Origin: Astur gentilis
Taxonomy: Eukaryota; Chordata; Aves; Accipitriformes; Accipitridae
Direction of reading: 5' to 3'
DNA: 64,000 nt
NCBI RefSeq assembly: GCF_929443795.1
Contig: NC_064889.1
Coordinates: 12,845,299 to 12,909,298 of the forward strand
The translations under genes were made by a program, and so were the position numbers. Each line of letters starts with the position of its first letter. Within the stretch, counting starts at the first letter, position 1. Positions 50,992-62,126 of this stretch are shown one piece after another. Under the pieces are notes generated by a model. That model was not told where the DNA came from and made no database searches. It saw only the letters and a list, made by a program, of their open reading frames with translations.

Positions 50992-51146
50992 CTTTGGTGA
51001 AAAAGGGTCGAATTTCTTTCCAGTGCGCGGGGTTGTTATTAAATATGATCCCATTTTCATACATGCCAATGCACTGTAATCCAAGCTTGCTCCCAAATCG
51101 AGAAACGTAATGCCAGTGTTTCATTACGTGGAACACACTTGAGGAT
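50992..51146 (-). CDS. CYP19A1: CYP19A1 aromatase coding exon (B-C helix region)
   Basis: The 155-nt exon follows TTTCCCAG and completes a split Lys codon. It reads SSSVFHVMKHWHYVSRFGSK, then LGLQCIGMYENGIIFNNNPA and HWKEIRPFFTK, and ends AAAG before GTAAAT. The HWKEIRPFF block corresponds to the C-helix WxxxR motif that contacts a haem propionate in P450s. The length equals the human exon. Confidence 0.97.
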
Positions 51147-53737
51147 CTGGGAAAGAAATGGGGAGAAAAAAGCCCCAAACAAAAATACTGTTTCATAGAT
51201 CGTACACAGAATTTTTATTCTGACATTCTATAGTTTCTCTGAAGTGCTGACTCGCATTCTCAATTTAGCAGGAAGTTGTTCCTTTTACATAATTAAACAT
51301 CTTGATGATAAATGCCTTCAGAATGTATATTAAAGCAATAACGTATTCTGTTCAGTTTTAAAACTCTTTTCCAGTTAAAATGCAAATGGTTACCAAACCA
51401 TTTTAATCTGAACAGTGTGTATACATGAAAACGTGTAGATATATAACATACACTCAGGCAATGACCAATGTCAGATGTTTCAGAAGATTAGGTGTAAAAT
51501 ATTTGACAGTTGATAATTTCGTCATGATGTGTATTAAATTACAGCAATATTTTTGTAGCTATTTGGTCATTCCCAGACACATACAGAAAGCATAAATATA
51601 CATGCATTGTTTAGATCTGCAGCATCATAATATGAGATGTGTGGGATAAATATTTCTAAAAAGATGTTAGGGAAATCCATAGTTTCCTAATAACATATAA
51701 TATAAGGTATAATTCTTTTTACAGTTGAGAAGGTTTGTTTACGCATGCTGGCAAATAAGTTGTGACCAGCATTATTGCTTTAAGACAGAATTTCCTTTAG
51801 AGGGAGCTAGCATTTTAGAAATGTTGATGTGATGAAAACCTGATCAAATGAAATCCACCAAAAAGAAAGAAAATCAGAACAGAGATCAAAATGAAACAAT
51901 ATGCTGTTTTCTTTACCATGTAGCATACTCTGTGGACCAAATCCCAGACTTCATACGTGGGTTTAGTTTATTTTTTTCAGGCAGGCAAAGTAAATGGGAC
52001 TTTTGCTATTGACTTTTGGCAGTACTGGATTTTCACCATAGTTTTGCATGACCAGAAGTTACGTTAGCAGTGAGATGCTATATGGTACAAATAGGCAAAC
52101 ATGGATTAAGGATTGAAGTAAGAACAGGAGGAGTGTATCTTCAGGTCCAACCTTCCAAGTAACTTGGCATATTCTCTCTTCCTACACTTTGCCACATCTG
52201 CTCTCTTTTCTAATTTCCTTAAAGGTTTTTTGCATGTCAAGGAACACCATCATCAGTATTTTCATGAATGTGAAAAGATGGTGTTGAATTATGACAGCTG
52301 TCCCTAGGAGCAGAAAGGTGCAGGAGGCTCATTTGGCTTCCTTCCATTCCACACATCTACACAGGCGACACATAATAATGTTTTAAGGAATTTGACATAT
52401 GACCTTGTATAAGCAGATTTTCCTTGTGAAACTATTTAATGAAGTCCTCTAAAAGACAACATCTGTTGTAACCAAGACTGCAAGTCGTTCTGTCTGAGCA
52501 TTGGCATCTCACTATGATTAGATTTGATGGTAAAAATTCAGATGACATTGGTGGAAATAGTATACTTTTACAGAATTCAGGATCCGTTTAGTTTTGTGGT
52601 GAATTTATGATCCACTGAAAACTTTATTCTACATTATTGTTTAAAAAAAAGTTAAATACTAGTTGTCTATGTACAGTCAACACTTTTAAGCAAAAAACGT
52701 CTGATGAAAAGTGATGTATAGACTGTCAAGTGTGATGCAGCTGTGGCATTGTTTATCAGCACTCCTGATTTGTTTCTGATGAATTGGTAGTACAGAAAGT
52801 GGAAGACAACAAGAGTTCATGGCATTTTACATTATCAAAATCTTACAGTGCATTAGTTGATATTTGCAACACCTATGTAGGATTGGAATGTAAATAGTTT
52901 TCCTGTCACGATTACCTCTTTTTACAGAGGTAAAACCAGACAGAGATGAAGTTGACTTGCTTTACATGGCAAATCCTGTGATAGTCCCCTATACTATGTT
53001 ATCTTTCAAAAGCTTTTACATAATGAAAGCTGAGTGTGGGTTGATGGATATTGCTAATAAAAAGGTTGTGGTTCTTTATCGATTGCACATGGTAAACATT
53101 TTACTACTTTTTTTTTTTTCATGGCATAACTCATAAGCAACCAGGAGACCCAATGTAAGAAGAAAGCAGCCATTCACTGGAGCTAATAAAAGGGTAGTCT
53201 GGGGTTTAGCATTATGCGTAATACTCTGTATAATCCAAGCCTATGAGTAATCCCACTAAATGGAGTGGAATTACTCATAATCCTATAACGCTGCATTTGC
53301 TTAATTAACTTGCTGAATTGGAGCCATAATCTTCAAGCATTACTCCTGTTTTAAGCACAAACTTAAGAACACGGGGATCTAAAATTTGGCTTAATTGTGC
53401 GTTGCAGTTAGTCTAGGTTCCTGTATAGTATGTAATCCTAATCTCAAATAGAATAGTAAAAGACACAGTAAACATTTTTTTGGATTGAGCCACAGTGCTT
53501 AATCTTCATTTCCGTGAAGAAAATGAGAGAATTCACATAGACTTCAATAGCAGAGTCTTTAAAGAAACAAAAGATTAGAAAAAGGTCTGTGAACACCAGG
53601 AAGTAAAAGGTTTATGTTAGGACAGTTTTTGTAAAGAATAACTTCAGTTCTACTTTAGAAAAAAAGTAGCAAAGAGGTTGTAAAAATATGAAAAAGCTCT
53701 TGATAATAATTATTAAGGATAGAAAATAAGGATTTAC
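51147..53737 (-). other. CYP19A1: CYP19A1 intron (about 2.6 kb)
   Basis: GT-AG intron carrying an old interspersed repeat with a 38-nt hairpin near 53242-53279, described separately. Otherwise AT-rich with no exon seen. Confidence 0.88.
53220..53370. repeat. Old amniote interspersed repeat with hairpin core (approximate limits)
   Basis: The core at 53242-53279 has 16-nt arms, TATGAGTAATCCCACT and AGTGGAATTACTCATA, that pair at 15 of 16 positions around a 6-nt loop. The sequence to the right (GCATTTGCTTAATTAAC, then TTGCTGAATTGGAGCC) resembles a repeat I remember as widespread in birds, crocodilians and turtles. In that repeat an ACTCAYG...CCCATTGAAGTCAATGGG hairpin is followed by GTGCTTAAGTGCTTTGCTG. 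I cannot name the family with confidence. It is heavily diverged, so it is an ancient insertion. Confidence 0.55.
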
Positions 53738-53888
53738 TTGCTAATTATAAATGTTTCTTCACCGCTGATCCAAACTCTCACAAATTCTCCATATGTCTTA
53801 TTGTAGTAGTTGCAGGCATTACCTACTCCCATCCAGAGAAATCTCCCATGTGAAATGAGGGGACCAATTCCCATACAGTATCCTGGCC
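53738..53888 (-). CDS. CYP19A1: CYP19A1 aromatase coding exon 2 of 9 (A helix, beta-1)
   Basis: The 151-nt exon follows TTTCTTAG and, with the preceding base, reads GPGYCMGIGPLISHGRFLWM, then GVGNACNYYNKTYGEFVRVW and ISGEETFIIS with a split Lys codon before GTAAAT. PGYCMGIGPLISHGRFLWMG is a hallmark of vertebrate aromatases, following the proline-rich hinge. The length equals the human exon. Confidence 0.97.
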
Positions 53889-55595
53889 CTAAGAAATACA
53901 GTAAGAAAAGGTTGGTCTCAGCAGTGCTCACTGACAAGAATATACCTCTGAGCATCAGCCTTTTGAAAGGAGCTTTTTAACATGACAGTCAAGGTCTGCA
54001 TTTGGCAGGTCACATACACAATCCTGTTGTGAAGCTCTGTCTTAAAGAAACTTGCATCTACATTGTTGAAGCCTCACTTAGTATCTATGGAAGCCTATAG
54101 TTCCTTCAATATTCATACAACGATTGACATTCATTACTTTGTACAATTGCAGACCGCTGCTCTGAGATTGCTTACATTTGGGGAGACAGTGGCTAGATAT
54201 TAGAAAGAAGAAATGATCTAGAAAAAAATGCATATGGTTTATTAATTTGTGATTTTAACAAATCCTGAGTGATCTTGGCTGAATTTGTGTCGAAGTGTCA
54301 TAGTAGCACCTACAAAAGTCAATATCCTTTTGATGAAATGAAATGTCATTAATTAAATTTCTTTTAAAGTCTTAATACTAGAGTGAGAAAACATATTTAA
54401 AGGAAGAAGTACTTTACTGCTGTGAACTTAGGAAAACATGCTTAAGTAGGAGCAAAGAATGGATTGATAAGCATTTAATCAACAAAGTTTTCAACTAAAT
54501 CCTTCCACTGTAACTCAGCACGAAATTTCCCTCTTACAACAAAAAGGAGCAAGTGGAGACAGCAGGAGAGAATTTGCCTTGAATGACTCCCTAAAGGGAG
54601 TTTCCTTCTCAGGGAAAGCTAAATATGCTCCTTTTGTCTGTAAAACATAAATCTAACTCCATAAAATGAAGCAAATTAAGTACTTACAAAACTTTGGTAT
54701 ACTGTTTAAAAATTTTAAAGTTGCTTATGGCTCTACCGTTTACAATAGGAATTGCAAGACCCCAGATTATTTAAATACCTGTAAACTTAAAACGTATTAA
54801 TTTAGTTCTGTTTTCTTGTTGATCCAGTCAAGCGTTCAAATAGAAGGCATAACCTTCTGTGAACACTTTCCCCGGTTTTCTCATGCTCAGAGACTTTTAG
54901 CGTATTGAAGGATGTTTGGCAAGGATCTCTTCTCCAAATTTCATTCAGGTGCCACTGCATTGGTTTAGAATTATTCCTGTCAAACACCTTTGTGAGATGT
55001 GTGCATTTTTGTCATTTGTGCAGGAGGTCATTGCGCTGCATCTAATGAAAAATAGGCTGAATCAGTAATGTCTACCATCAGCCCCCAAAACATTACAGAA
55101 GGGGCCCTCTGAAATGGAAACCATTCGTTGTTGTGTTCTGGAGGGTCTTCGGTGCCAAACATGGAGATAAAAATTGATAATCTACTAAAATCTGAATAAT
55201 TTCCTAGAGGGTAGTTTGTTTCTAGTAAAGACAATTTAGAAGGCTTTAAACTTAAAACATGTAAAAAAGTAGTTTATAATGCACATGAAAACACGAACAT
55301 CTAAAGTTTGTAAAATGGTATTATATCTTTCTAGCTTACGCATAATAAAGCAGAAAACTAAATGTCATGTATTTATATAGCCAAGCCAGGTTTATTATGG
55401 AAGTTCTGAGGTTAGAGTGAGCCTAACTTCTTTTATCAGTTCTTGTAAAAAGCTGTATTATTTAAACTGACTCTTAGTAAATTTTGTTGGCGTACAATAA
55501 TTATTCAGCATTGCTTTCTCACTTAGATTTGAGAAACACACACACGCAAATACTCCGTCAGCTTTTAGGTGATACTATGGCTAAAATTAATTTAC
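53889..55595 (-). other. CYP19A1: CYP19A1 first coding intron (about 1.7 kb)
   Basis: GT-AG intron between the membrane-anchor exon and the A-helix exon. Short open frames near 54802 and 55028 have no family features. Confidence 0.88.
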
Positions 55596-55740
55596 CTGGT
55601 ATTGATGAAGTTTCTTCATGGTTCCACAGTAGAAACAGAAAGCACATGAGAATGAGTATGGGCACTGTGGCCACTGGCATCGCGTCCGGTACTAAGCTGG
55701 TGATGTTGTAGTGCATTGGATTCAGAGTTTCCAGTACCAT
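55596..55740 (-). CDS. CYP19A1: CYP19A1 aromatase, first coding exon (membrane anchor)
   Basis: Aromatase is the endoplasmic-reticulum P450 that turns androstenedione and testosterone into oestrone and oestradiol, using NADPH-P450 reductase. The ATG at 55740-55738 opens MVLETLNPMHYNITSLVPDA. It has an N-glycosylation sequon at Asn12, as in human, and then a hydrophobic segment at about residues 21-39 that anchors the enzyme in the membrane. The exon ends SSIP plus a split Gly codon before GTAAAT. The start is the family start; an open frame extends further upstream but through the promoter and splice-acceptor region. Over the nine exons the CDS is 1515 nt, 504 residues, with no disruption. 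Confidence 0.97.
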
Positions 55741-55800
55741 CTTTTCCAAGAGGCTCTGCTTTGCTTGAGAGAGAAAGAGAGGGGAAAGAGGCAGAGGTTT
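55741..55800 (-). promoter_or_regulatory. CYP19A1: CYP19A1 5' UTR splice acceptor upstream of the ATG
   Basis: On the minus strand a long pyrimidine tract (about 55762-55800) is followed by CAAGCAAAGCAG. Cleavage after that CAG would begin the exon at 55755, leaving 15 nt of 5' UTR before the ATG. Vertebrate CYP19A1 uses alternative untranslated first exons spliced to a common acceptor just before the start codon, which this fits. Transcripts from the proximal promoter would simply read through it. Confidence 0.7.
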
Positions 55801-55892
55801 TTCAAAGCTCAAAGATACATTCAGCTTTACTCGGTACCTCCCACCTCCTTTGTGGGTCTTGTAAGTGAGCAAATTAGCTCTTGAGGTAGCTT

Positions 55893-55901
55893 TATTTTAT
55901 A
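55893..55901 (-). promoter_or_regulatory. CYP19A1: TATA box of the CYP19A1 proximal promoter
   Basis: The minus strand reads GTTATAAAATAAAG, giving a consensus TATAAAATA. It lies about 153 nt upstream of the ATG. No other consensus TATA element lies between it and the start codon. Confidence 0.75.
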
Positions 55902-56001
55902 ACGAGAGCGACTGCCCGGACTGCTTGCCAGGCCAAGCTACATCACAAGTCGAAACAGCCATGCAGCAGACACTCTTTGCTTGGAAATAACAAAGCTTTT
56001 C

Positions 56002-56010
56002 CGACCTTGA
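56002..56010 (-). promoter_or_regulatory. CYP19A1: SF-1 / NR5A1 binding site candidate
   Basis: The minus strand reads TCAAGGTCG, fitting the NR5A consensus YCAAGGYCR at every position. It lies about 135 nt upstream of the expected transcription start, similar to the SF-1 site of mammalian promoter II. Confidence 0.7.
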
Positions 56011-56013
56011 TGT

Positions 56014-56020
56014 TGACGCA
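56014..56020 (-). promoter_or_regulatory. CYP19A1: CRE-like element
   Basis: The minus strand reads TGCGTCA, one base from the TGACGTCA half-site pattern and similar to the CRE-like sequence of human promoter II. Only three bases separate it from the SF-1-type site, so joint binding is likely if both are used. Confidence 0.55.
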
Positions 56021-57707
56021 TAGTTTTGGATACTTTGGCTGACAGACCTCTTATCTCCTATATTGACTTGGCTGGCCGACACTGAGGTTTACTCCTTGCA
56101 AATTTCTAACCAAAACACAAGAAATTAAACTTTCAGCACATGTGGAAGTATTGAATGAGTTCACTCACAAGCTTTTATCTCTGTTACTTAGACTTTCTCC
56201 TTCCTGCATACCTGTAACACCAGAGTCCTTGAATTTTCAGAATAACTACGGTGGTTTTTAATGATGTAGATAGCGTACCACAGGTTTTTGTTTCAAACAA
56301 TATATTATGGGGGGTTTTTTATTGTCAACCTTTGGCTGTAATATAATATATTGAATTTCTTTATGGTTCTTCTGCTAAATACCTTGAAAAATATAGTGTA
56401 TGCCATAACAAACAGGTTCATGGATTGTCTGGTACCATATTTTTCCTGAGGCAGTAACCAGCACTTGGCACAGAAAACCCAGGAAAATGGACAGATCTGT
56501 TACGCATAGGGGGAGTAGAAAGATTCCTTCAAAGTTGTTTTGCATGTTCTTGACATAAATCGTAAAATATAAGAGGTGATTGTACCTGAGAAGGAAGATG
56601 TTATTCTATGAATGAGAACTCATGTAACCACAGAAAGATACTGGTTGTATCTGCACAGTAATTTATTAATAAAACAACTTCTTAATTCTGCTCTGACAAT
56701 AATTAAGAATACATTTGCTTTGTTCCTTCCTGCGACAATATTTCAGAACTAAAGGATGTATTTACTTAACAGGAAGCTTTTTGTTACAGTTTACTTTCAG
56801 CAAGTGCTTTCTTGTTGATCTCGTGCTTTGGTCTTACATTGCAGAAGAAAGTACAGCTTGCTTTGTAGTAACTATCAGTGCTATAATTACATTACACTAA
56901 GCCAAGAATGCGATGGATGCCTTCTAGATAGTAAGAAGATTGGTATTTATGGTCAAACTAGAAAACGTACAGAGTACAGGCAAGACCCTGGGGAAGGGAG
57001 CAAGCAGTGGCTCGAAGCCTTGCAGGTGCCTGCAACGCTCCAGTATTTTGGATGATTGCTATGCAAGTTGTCTGGTTGTGTTGTGATTGAAAGTGACCAA
57101 GACACAATATGCCAGGTGACCTTTTAGAAACATGCATGCTGTTCCAGTAGCCAGCAGTACAGCTCTTATGAGAATGTCCATGTACATATCGCGTCTTGTA
57201 CGTGTTCAACTGTTGTACTGTCTTCCATGTTGTGAAAAATGTTTTTGTAATCACAAGCATTTTTTTTTGGTCATGTAATGGTATTTATTAGTTTCACTAA
57301 TGTACACTAATGGTGTTTGTTCAGTACAAGTAAAAATGCTAGCTTTAAATTTCCTAGAGTACTATTTGTTACCACAATAAAAGCATGCCTGCATGTATAT
57401 ATAGATACTTTTATTAGTTTCGCTATATGAGCTTACAGCATTATAGAAGGAAATAACTAGACTTAGGGCATATAGTTTCACTTTTTTGTTGCTTTCTTTC
57501 TGGATCTGGATGAACTTCATCTTTGTACTCCATTGCCACAGATAGGCTCTGATGTTCATTGCGATTTGTTGGGTTTTTCATCTCCAAGACATTCTGGTGT
57601 GTCTGTACAGTAGTTTCTCTGCCTCATATTCCCTATGAAGAGAAGTATGTAGGTGGTTATGCATTTGGGCGGTATGAAATAAATGCAGCTAAATGTACAG
57701 ATGTGTA

Positions 57708-57730
57708 CCTATGGATATTACATCCATAGG
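57708..57730. repeat. Perfect inverted repeat, 9-nt arms
   Basis: CCTATGGAT and ATCCATAGG flank a 5-nt ATTAC loop. The arms pair perfectly. Confidence 0.9.
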
Positions 57731-58283
57731 CTAAGCCCTGCTAGAGTTCAAGGTGCTGACATGTTTGCATGCTGTACTTTGCAAGCATGAGTCTCTCCCT
57801 TTTATTTTCTAAAAATCGACCCCGAGTTTTGATCTTGCTCAGTTCTTAGTTATTCATGGCTAAAGCTTATCTTTGTTTTGACAGAGAAATGAAGGCAGGT
57901 TTCTATCTTTTCAAAATATAGAGATTGTAATGGATTGAGTTTCAGGTTCTAGATTACCCCAACTCTGTAATTTTGTAATTTTTTTATAAAAGAGTAAAAT
58001 CTTTTTTTTTGCTGCAATGTGATATCCAATACATCAGTGTGCACCTTGCTGTTAGATTTATAGTTTTTATATCGTCAATCATGCTCTCATGTAGATAAAA
58101 GGTATTAAATGCACTGTATTAAATTTGAATCCTTTTTATGCTCTGAAACTGATCTGAAGCAGTCTTATTTTTAGCCAGAGTGGCTCCCCAAGCTCTTAAA
58201 ACAATTAACATTTCTTGTATTGAGAAGTTCTTTGCCTCATTTCAATGAGTGTGATCCACGCAGACGTTTAGGGTTTGCATTTC

Positions 58284-58306
58284 TTTTTTTTTTTTTTTTT
58301 TTTTTT
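58284..58306. repeat. Poly-T run (T23)
   Basis: Long T homopolymer upstream of CYP19A1. No retroposed body is recognised beside it. Confidence 0.92.
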
Positions 58307-60650
58307 ATTTATTGCAAAAGCCAACTGGACCATGAAAAATTCAGCTTTAAAAATATTTCGCCTGAACTGCTTTGTCCTGCTTGTACCCATTGTATTTTTT
58401 AAGAACTGTCCATGAGGTAAATCGCTCCTAATTAAAACTCGGCCAAGTAAATTTTTATAGTAAGTAGTCACTGAACAGACTGAAGAAGTTTAGAAATGGA
58501 GTAAAGCTGGAGTGCCCATTATGCATGAAAGAAGCTTTCACTGTTCTTGCTCATTTATTTTGAAATCTTCTATACGTAATTTTCCTTTCCTTGCAGCCGG
58601 TTGAGGCATGTGTCTGATCAGAGGGATTTGTTGGGGCTGATTGTTACTTATACGGCGGAGGGGGGGATGGGGATGGGGTAAAAAAGCTTTTAAAATCAAA
58701 TAGTGGGAGGAAAGAGACTTTTGATAAGGGAAGTGCTTTTGTGACACAATAGGTGGATGTGCACAGGCTGCCTGAGCTGACAGTAATTGTGGCTCTTAAC
58801 AGCTGGGACGGCATCTGCCGGCAGAGGGCCCTTCAGATTGCTGGCCTGTAAGTCTTGACTATAAAGTGCTGTCAGAAAATTCTGGCTGTTAAACGTTTTC
58901 TTGCAAAAGGTGATATGATAAATGACGGTAGGGCCCATGGTAAAGAAAAGAGTTCATGTATCTAAATGACAACTGCGTTGACTCCTTTTATCCCAGTTAG
59001 AGCTTAGTACTTGACTGTGTCAGTAAGAGAGCAAATTATGTATCATGTTATAGAACGGGAGCTGAAAATTTTTGATAATTTTGAGAAGTATCTCATAAAA
59101 CTGCCTTGAAAACTCTTGAAGAACCATTCTTGAGTGCTAGAATTCTTTCCTCTGTAGTGGTTCATCTGTCAGGAGAGATGGGGGGGGGAAATCTGCTACT
59201 TGTTATAAATCCCCAAACGTTAGTGACCAATATTAGCAGCACCTGAAGCACCTGACCTAGGTTTAACTACACAGTTTGGAAAAATAAAATTTTAAATAGA
59301 CTCTTTTCACACAAAAAGAAATCTATTGCCTGATATAAGCCCAGTAAGTCTTTACTCTTCCAGATAAAATGTTGTAGCCTTCCTCTCTTTCTAGAAGCTG
59401 ATTCTACATATTGCCTGTTTTCACTCAATTAAGAGAGATGGTTTTATGCAGGCTGTAAAGGTTCAGCCTTCTACATGTAAGTATGTAGACAGCTTTTGTT
59501 GTGCATCTCACAACTGGAAAGCTAATGTCTAGCTAGGCAAGTAGTGGTTTTCTTGCATTTGTTCTTTGGATCCTGCCTGAACGTGCAGTAGTCCAGGAGG
59601 ACAGTGGCTCATGGTGTCTGCGCTGGTGTTTTAGTTCGTATCAGGGGCATGCTTTGATAGCCAACCTTCAGATGATTCCCATGCCCGTGCTTCAGTACGT
59701 AGCACAGAGCAATGTCAGAGCATGCAAACTGGGGTCTTTTGGGATGAAAAAAAGTCTTATGCACACCAGCTTCTAGTGGGGATTCAAATGACAAAACCAG
59801 TTTAGATCTATATTGAAGTGGACTCCCGTGAAATGCGTATAGTGTAGGGAGTAGGTCATCACCAACTGTTTTGTTTTACAGATCTGCTCCTGTTGTACCA
59901 CAGTGTTTGCCAGCGTTGATATAGCCTAAAAGGAACACAGGACCTTTTGACAAATGAAATAGTTGGGTTTAATTAGTTTTAGGCATGTAACTATCTTGCT
60001 CTATTGGGATTATAGCACTTAACATAGGATGAGAACTGTTTCTGACTCTTAACTGCCTGTCAGATCTCTTTAATACAGCTCTTGTTGAAGGAGTTCCATA
60101 CAACTATTTTAACATTGCCTTCAAATTGTGGATTTTATTGCAAAGTCAGAGATTCTTGTCACAGCTGTTGAATAAGAAGTCATATGTGGAACTACTGTAA
60201 AATTAGTTGCATTTGCGTGGAACCTTTTGTAAGAACCACCAGAAAGAATCTACCTTCTTGTTACATGGTTACATTCCTTTCAAAGAATTAATTAATTTGA
60301 AGTGGGTAATTATCACCAGGTGTACAGCATATATCACACGAGCCTTGATACAGGGATTGTCTTGCTCCCTTGAAAGTCTGTGGGATTGAAAGCTGAGAAC
60401 AGATCAAAAGGCTTTTTTAAACTTGAGAGTGCTTACCCTTCATTGTAAACTGGGCTGTACAGTTATTCTGTAAGCGTCAGATTGCACGTTTATTTAGCGT
60501 CACCCTGGAAATTGCTCCCTGATATTCTGTGGTCTCTTCTAATGCTGTAATTCTCTCAGGATGCAAGGGGGATATCACTGAGAGATTTCCATCACAATTT
60601 ATTGGCCATCTGTTATTGTGTTACTCTTGTTGTGACGTTCTTTGTCTTTG

Positions 60651-60747
60651 TAATATTTTTTCTTATTAATTTTTCACTTGCCCTGAACCTGTGCTTTATA
60701 ATATTTTTTTCTTATTCCTTTTTCCCTTGCTCTGAATCCGTGCTTTA
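60651..60747. repeat. Tandem duplication of a 48-49-nt unit
   Basis: Two adjacent copies (60651-60698 and 60699-60747) each start TAATATTTTTT, continue through CTTATT, then CTTGC and CTGAA, and end GTGCTTTA. They differ at a handful of positions, so the duplication is not recent. Confidence 0.9.
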
Positions 60748-62097
60748 GTGATCTGATCCTTTGCTCCAAATGACATCTGTCTTCTAGATGGTTTCATCTG
60801 CAATTACAATGTGCACAGCAGCCTTTTTAAAGTTAGATGTTTATATTGCTCTGCTTTTGAAAGCACTCTGGCTCGTTTAGGTCTGTTTCCTACTTTTAAT
60901 TCAGTTGCCTGCAACTCAAAAGAGAGAGGTAATTGTGGCAAAATATGAATGTTATGAAATGAATACACTGCATATGGTTACCTTTTTCAGCCATTTCTAG
61001 AGTTCAAGTCAGTGGGCTAGAATTCGTGTAGTCGTAGAGGTCAGTCACATCTAATTACTACGGAAATATATTCTAGCAATGTTGAATGATTATTATAGCC
61101 TTGTAGAATAAACCCGTACCACTTGCTTACTACAAAATCTAATCTAAATAGCACTTATAAATTTGTCTGTTGTTTAGATCAGTGAAGGAGGAAGAGGGAA
61201 AGAAAAGGTGACAGCTTTCAGCAGAGGCTTGGAAGTGGGAATTTAATAATGATCATCCTGGCAATCTAAAGGGGCTCTTGACTAGTAAAGGAGGATGTTG
61301 CAGCCTAATGTTGTGTCAGAGGGCAAGTGAGACAGAAATGCAGAACATATCCATGATTTTGTGGTGCTGAAAGAGTATGTCTGTACTGTGAGATAAGACA
61401 GCTGGTTACATTTGATGCCTTTGCTGTTATTTGGAATTGTGGTTTTCTTAGTTTTAGTAAGTCTTCTTACAGCAGTTTTACCTTGTTTCACAGCCAAACA
61501 GGAGCTATCCCTAGAGCATGTCTCTCTGAGGTTTTTAAGTTCTCTCAGCTGCTTTCAGCATCACTTCTAAAATGCTACTGCATATTTGTTAGATGTTAGT
61601 GGTGGCTGCCCATGGCTCATATGCAATTGTAAACAACACTTGCCTTTTCTTATCTGCCTCGGTGGCCACAGAACTCGATTTCTTGTCACCCCTCCTACTC
61701 AAAGTGTACCGTAAATTTGCAAGGTGCAGAGAAGGTTGTTGCTGCAGTGCTGTTGTAAATGCTGACACTCCTGTTGTTTGGAGTCTGTTTGGTCAGTTAG
61801 TTTCCTGAGCACCAGCTAGTACTAGCACGTGTCTGGGACTTAAATGGTCAATGCACATTGAACCCATTGGCAGGGAAACAAATACATTAAAGATATCTTC
61901 TATTAATGTAGGACTCTGTGTGAATATTACTATTTGTTTTGATAACTGGAAAAAGCAATGCCTCTTTTCTGTGCCTTTACATGGGGGTTGCGACCTTCAT
62001 TTTGTGAACTTACCATCTTTGTGCCTGTCATTCCAGGTCATCTACGGACATATCTTTTGGGTTAAATCAGAAGTAGTCACATATCAAACAGGGAGTC

Positions 62098-62126
62098 ATT
62101 TACACACACATTGTGTGTGTGTAAAT
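62098..62126. repeat. Perfect inverted repeat, 13-nt arms of CA/TG
   Basis: ATTTACACACACA and TGTGTGTGTAAAT flank a 3-nt loop (TTG). The arms are perfectly complementary and extend beyond the dinucleotide part into unique TTTA/TAAA ends. Confidence 0.93.

Larger units (their letters stand above)
55860..56060 (-). promoter_or_regulatory. CYP19A1: CYP19A1 proximal (gonadal-type) promoter
   Basis: Within 320 nt upstream of the ATG on the minus strand lie, in order, a GATA motif (AGATAAG, about 56051-56057), a CRE-like site, an SF-1-type site and a TATA box. This is the arrangement of mammalian promoter II and other gonadal aromatase promoters, which respond to FSH and cAMP through CREB and NR5A1. 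From the TATA box, transcription should start near 55865-55872, giving a 5' UTR of about 125-130 nt. The assignment to ovary is by analogy. Confidence 0.7.

Noticed and set aside
55741..55872. Upstream extension of the aromatase reading frame
   Set aside because: The frame is open but runs through the pyrimidine tract and promoter leader, and the conserved family start is the ATG at 55740.
57390..57410. A TATATATA stretch upstream of CYP19A1 as a brain promoter
   Set aside because: AT-rich DNA gives such motifs often, and no matching first-exon donor or upstream elements could be identified.
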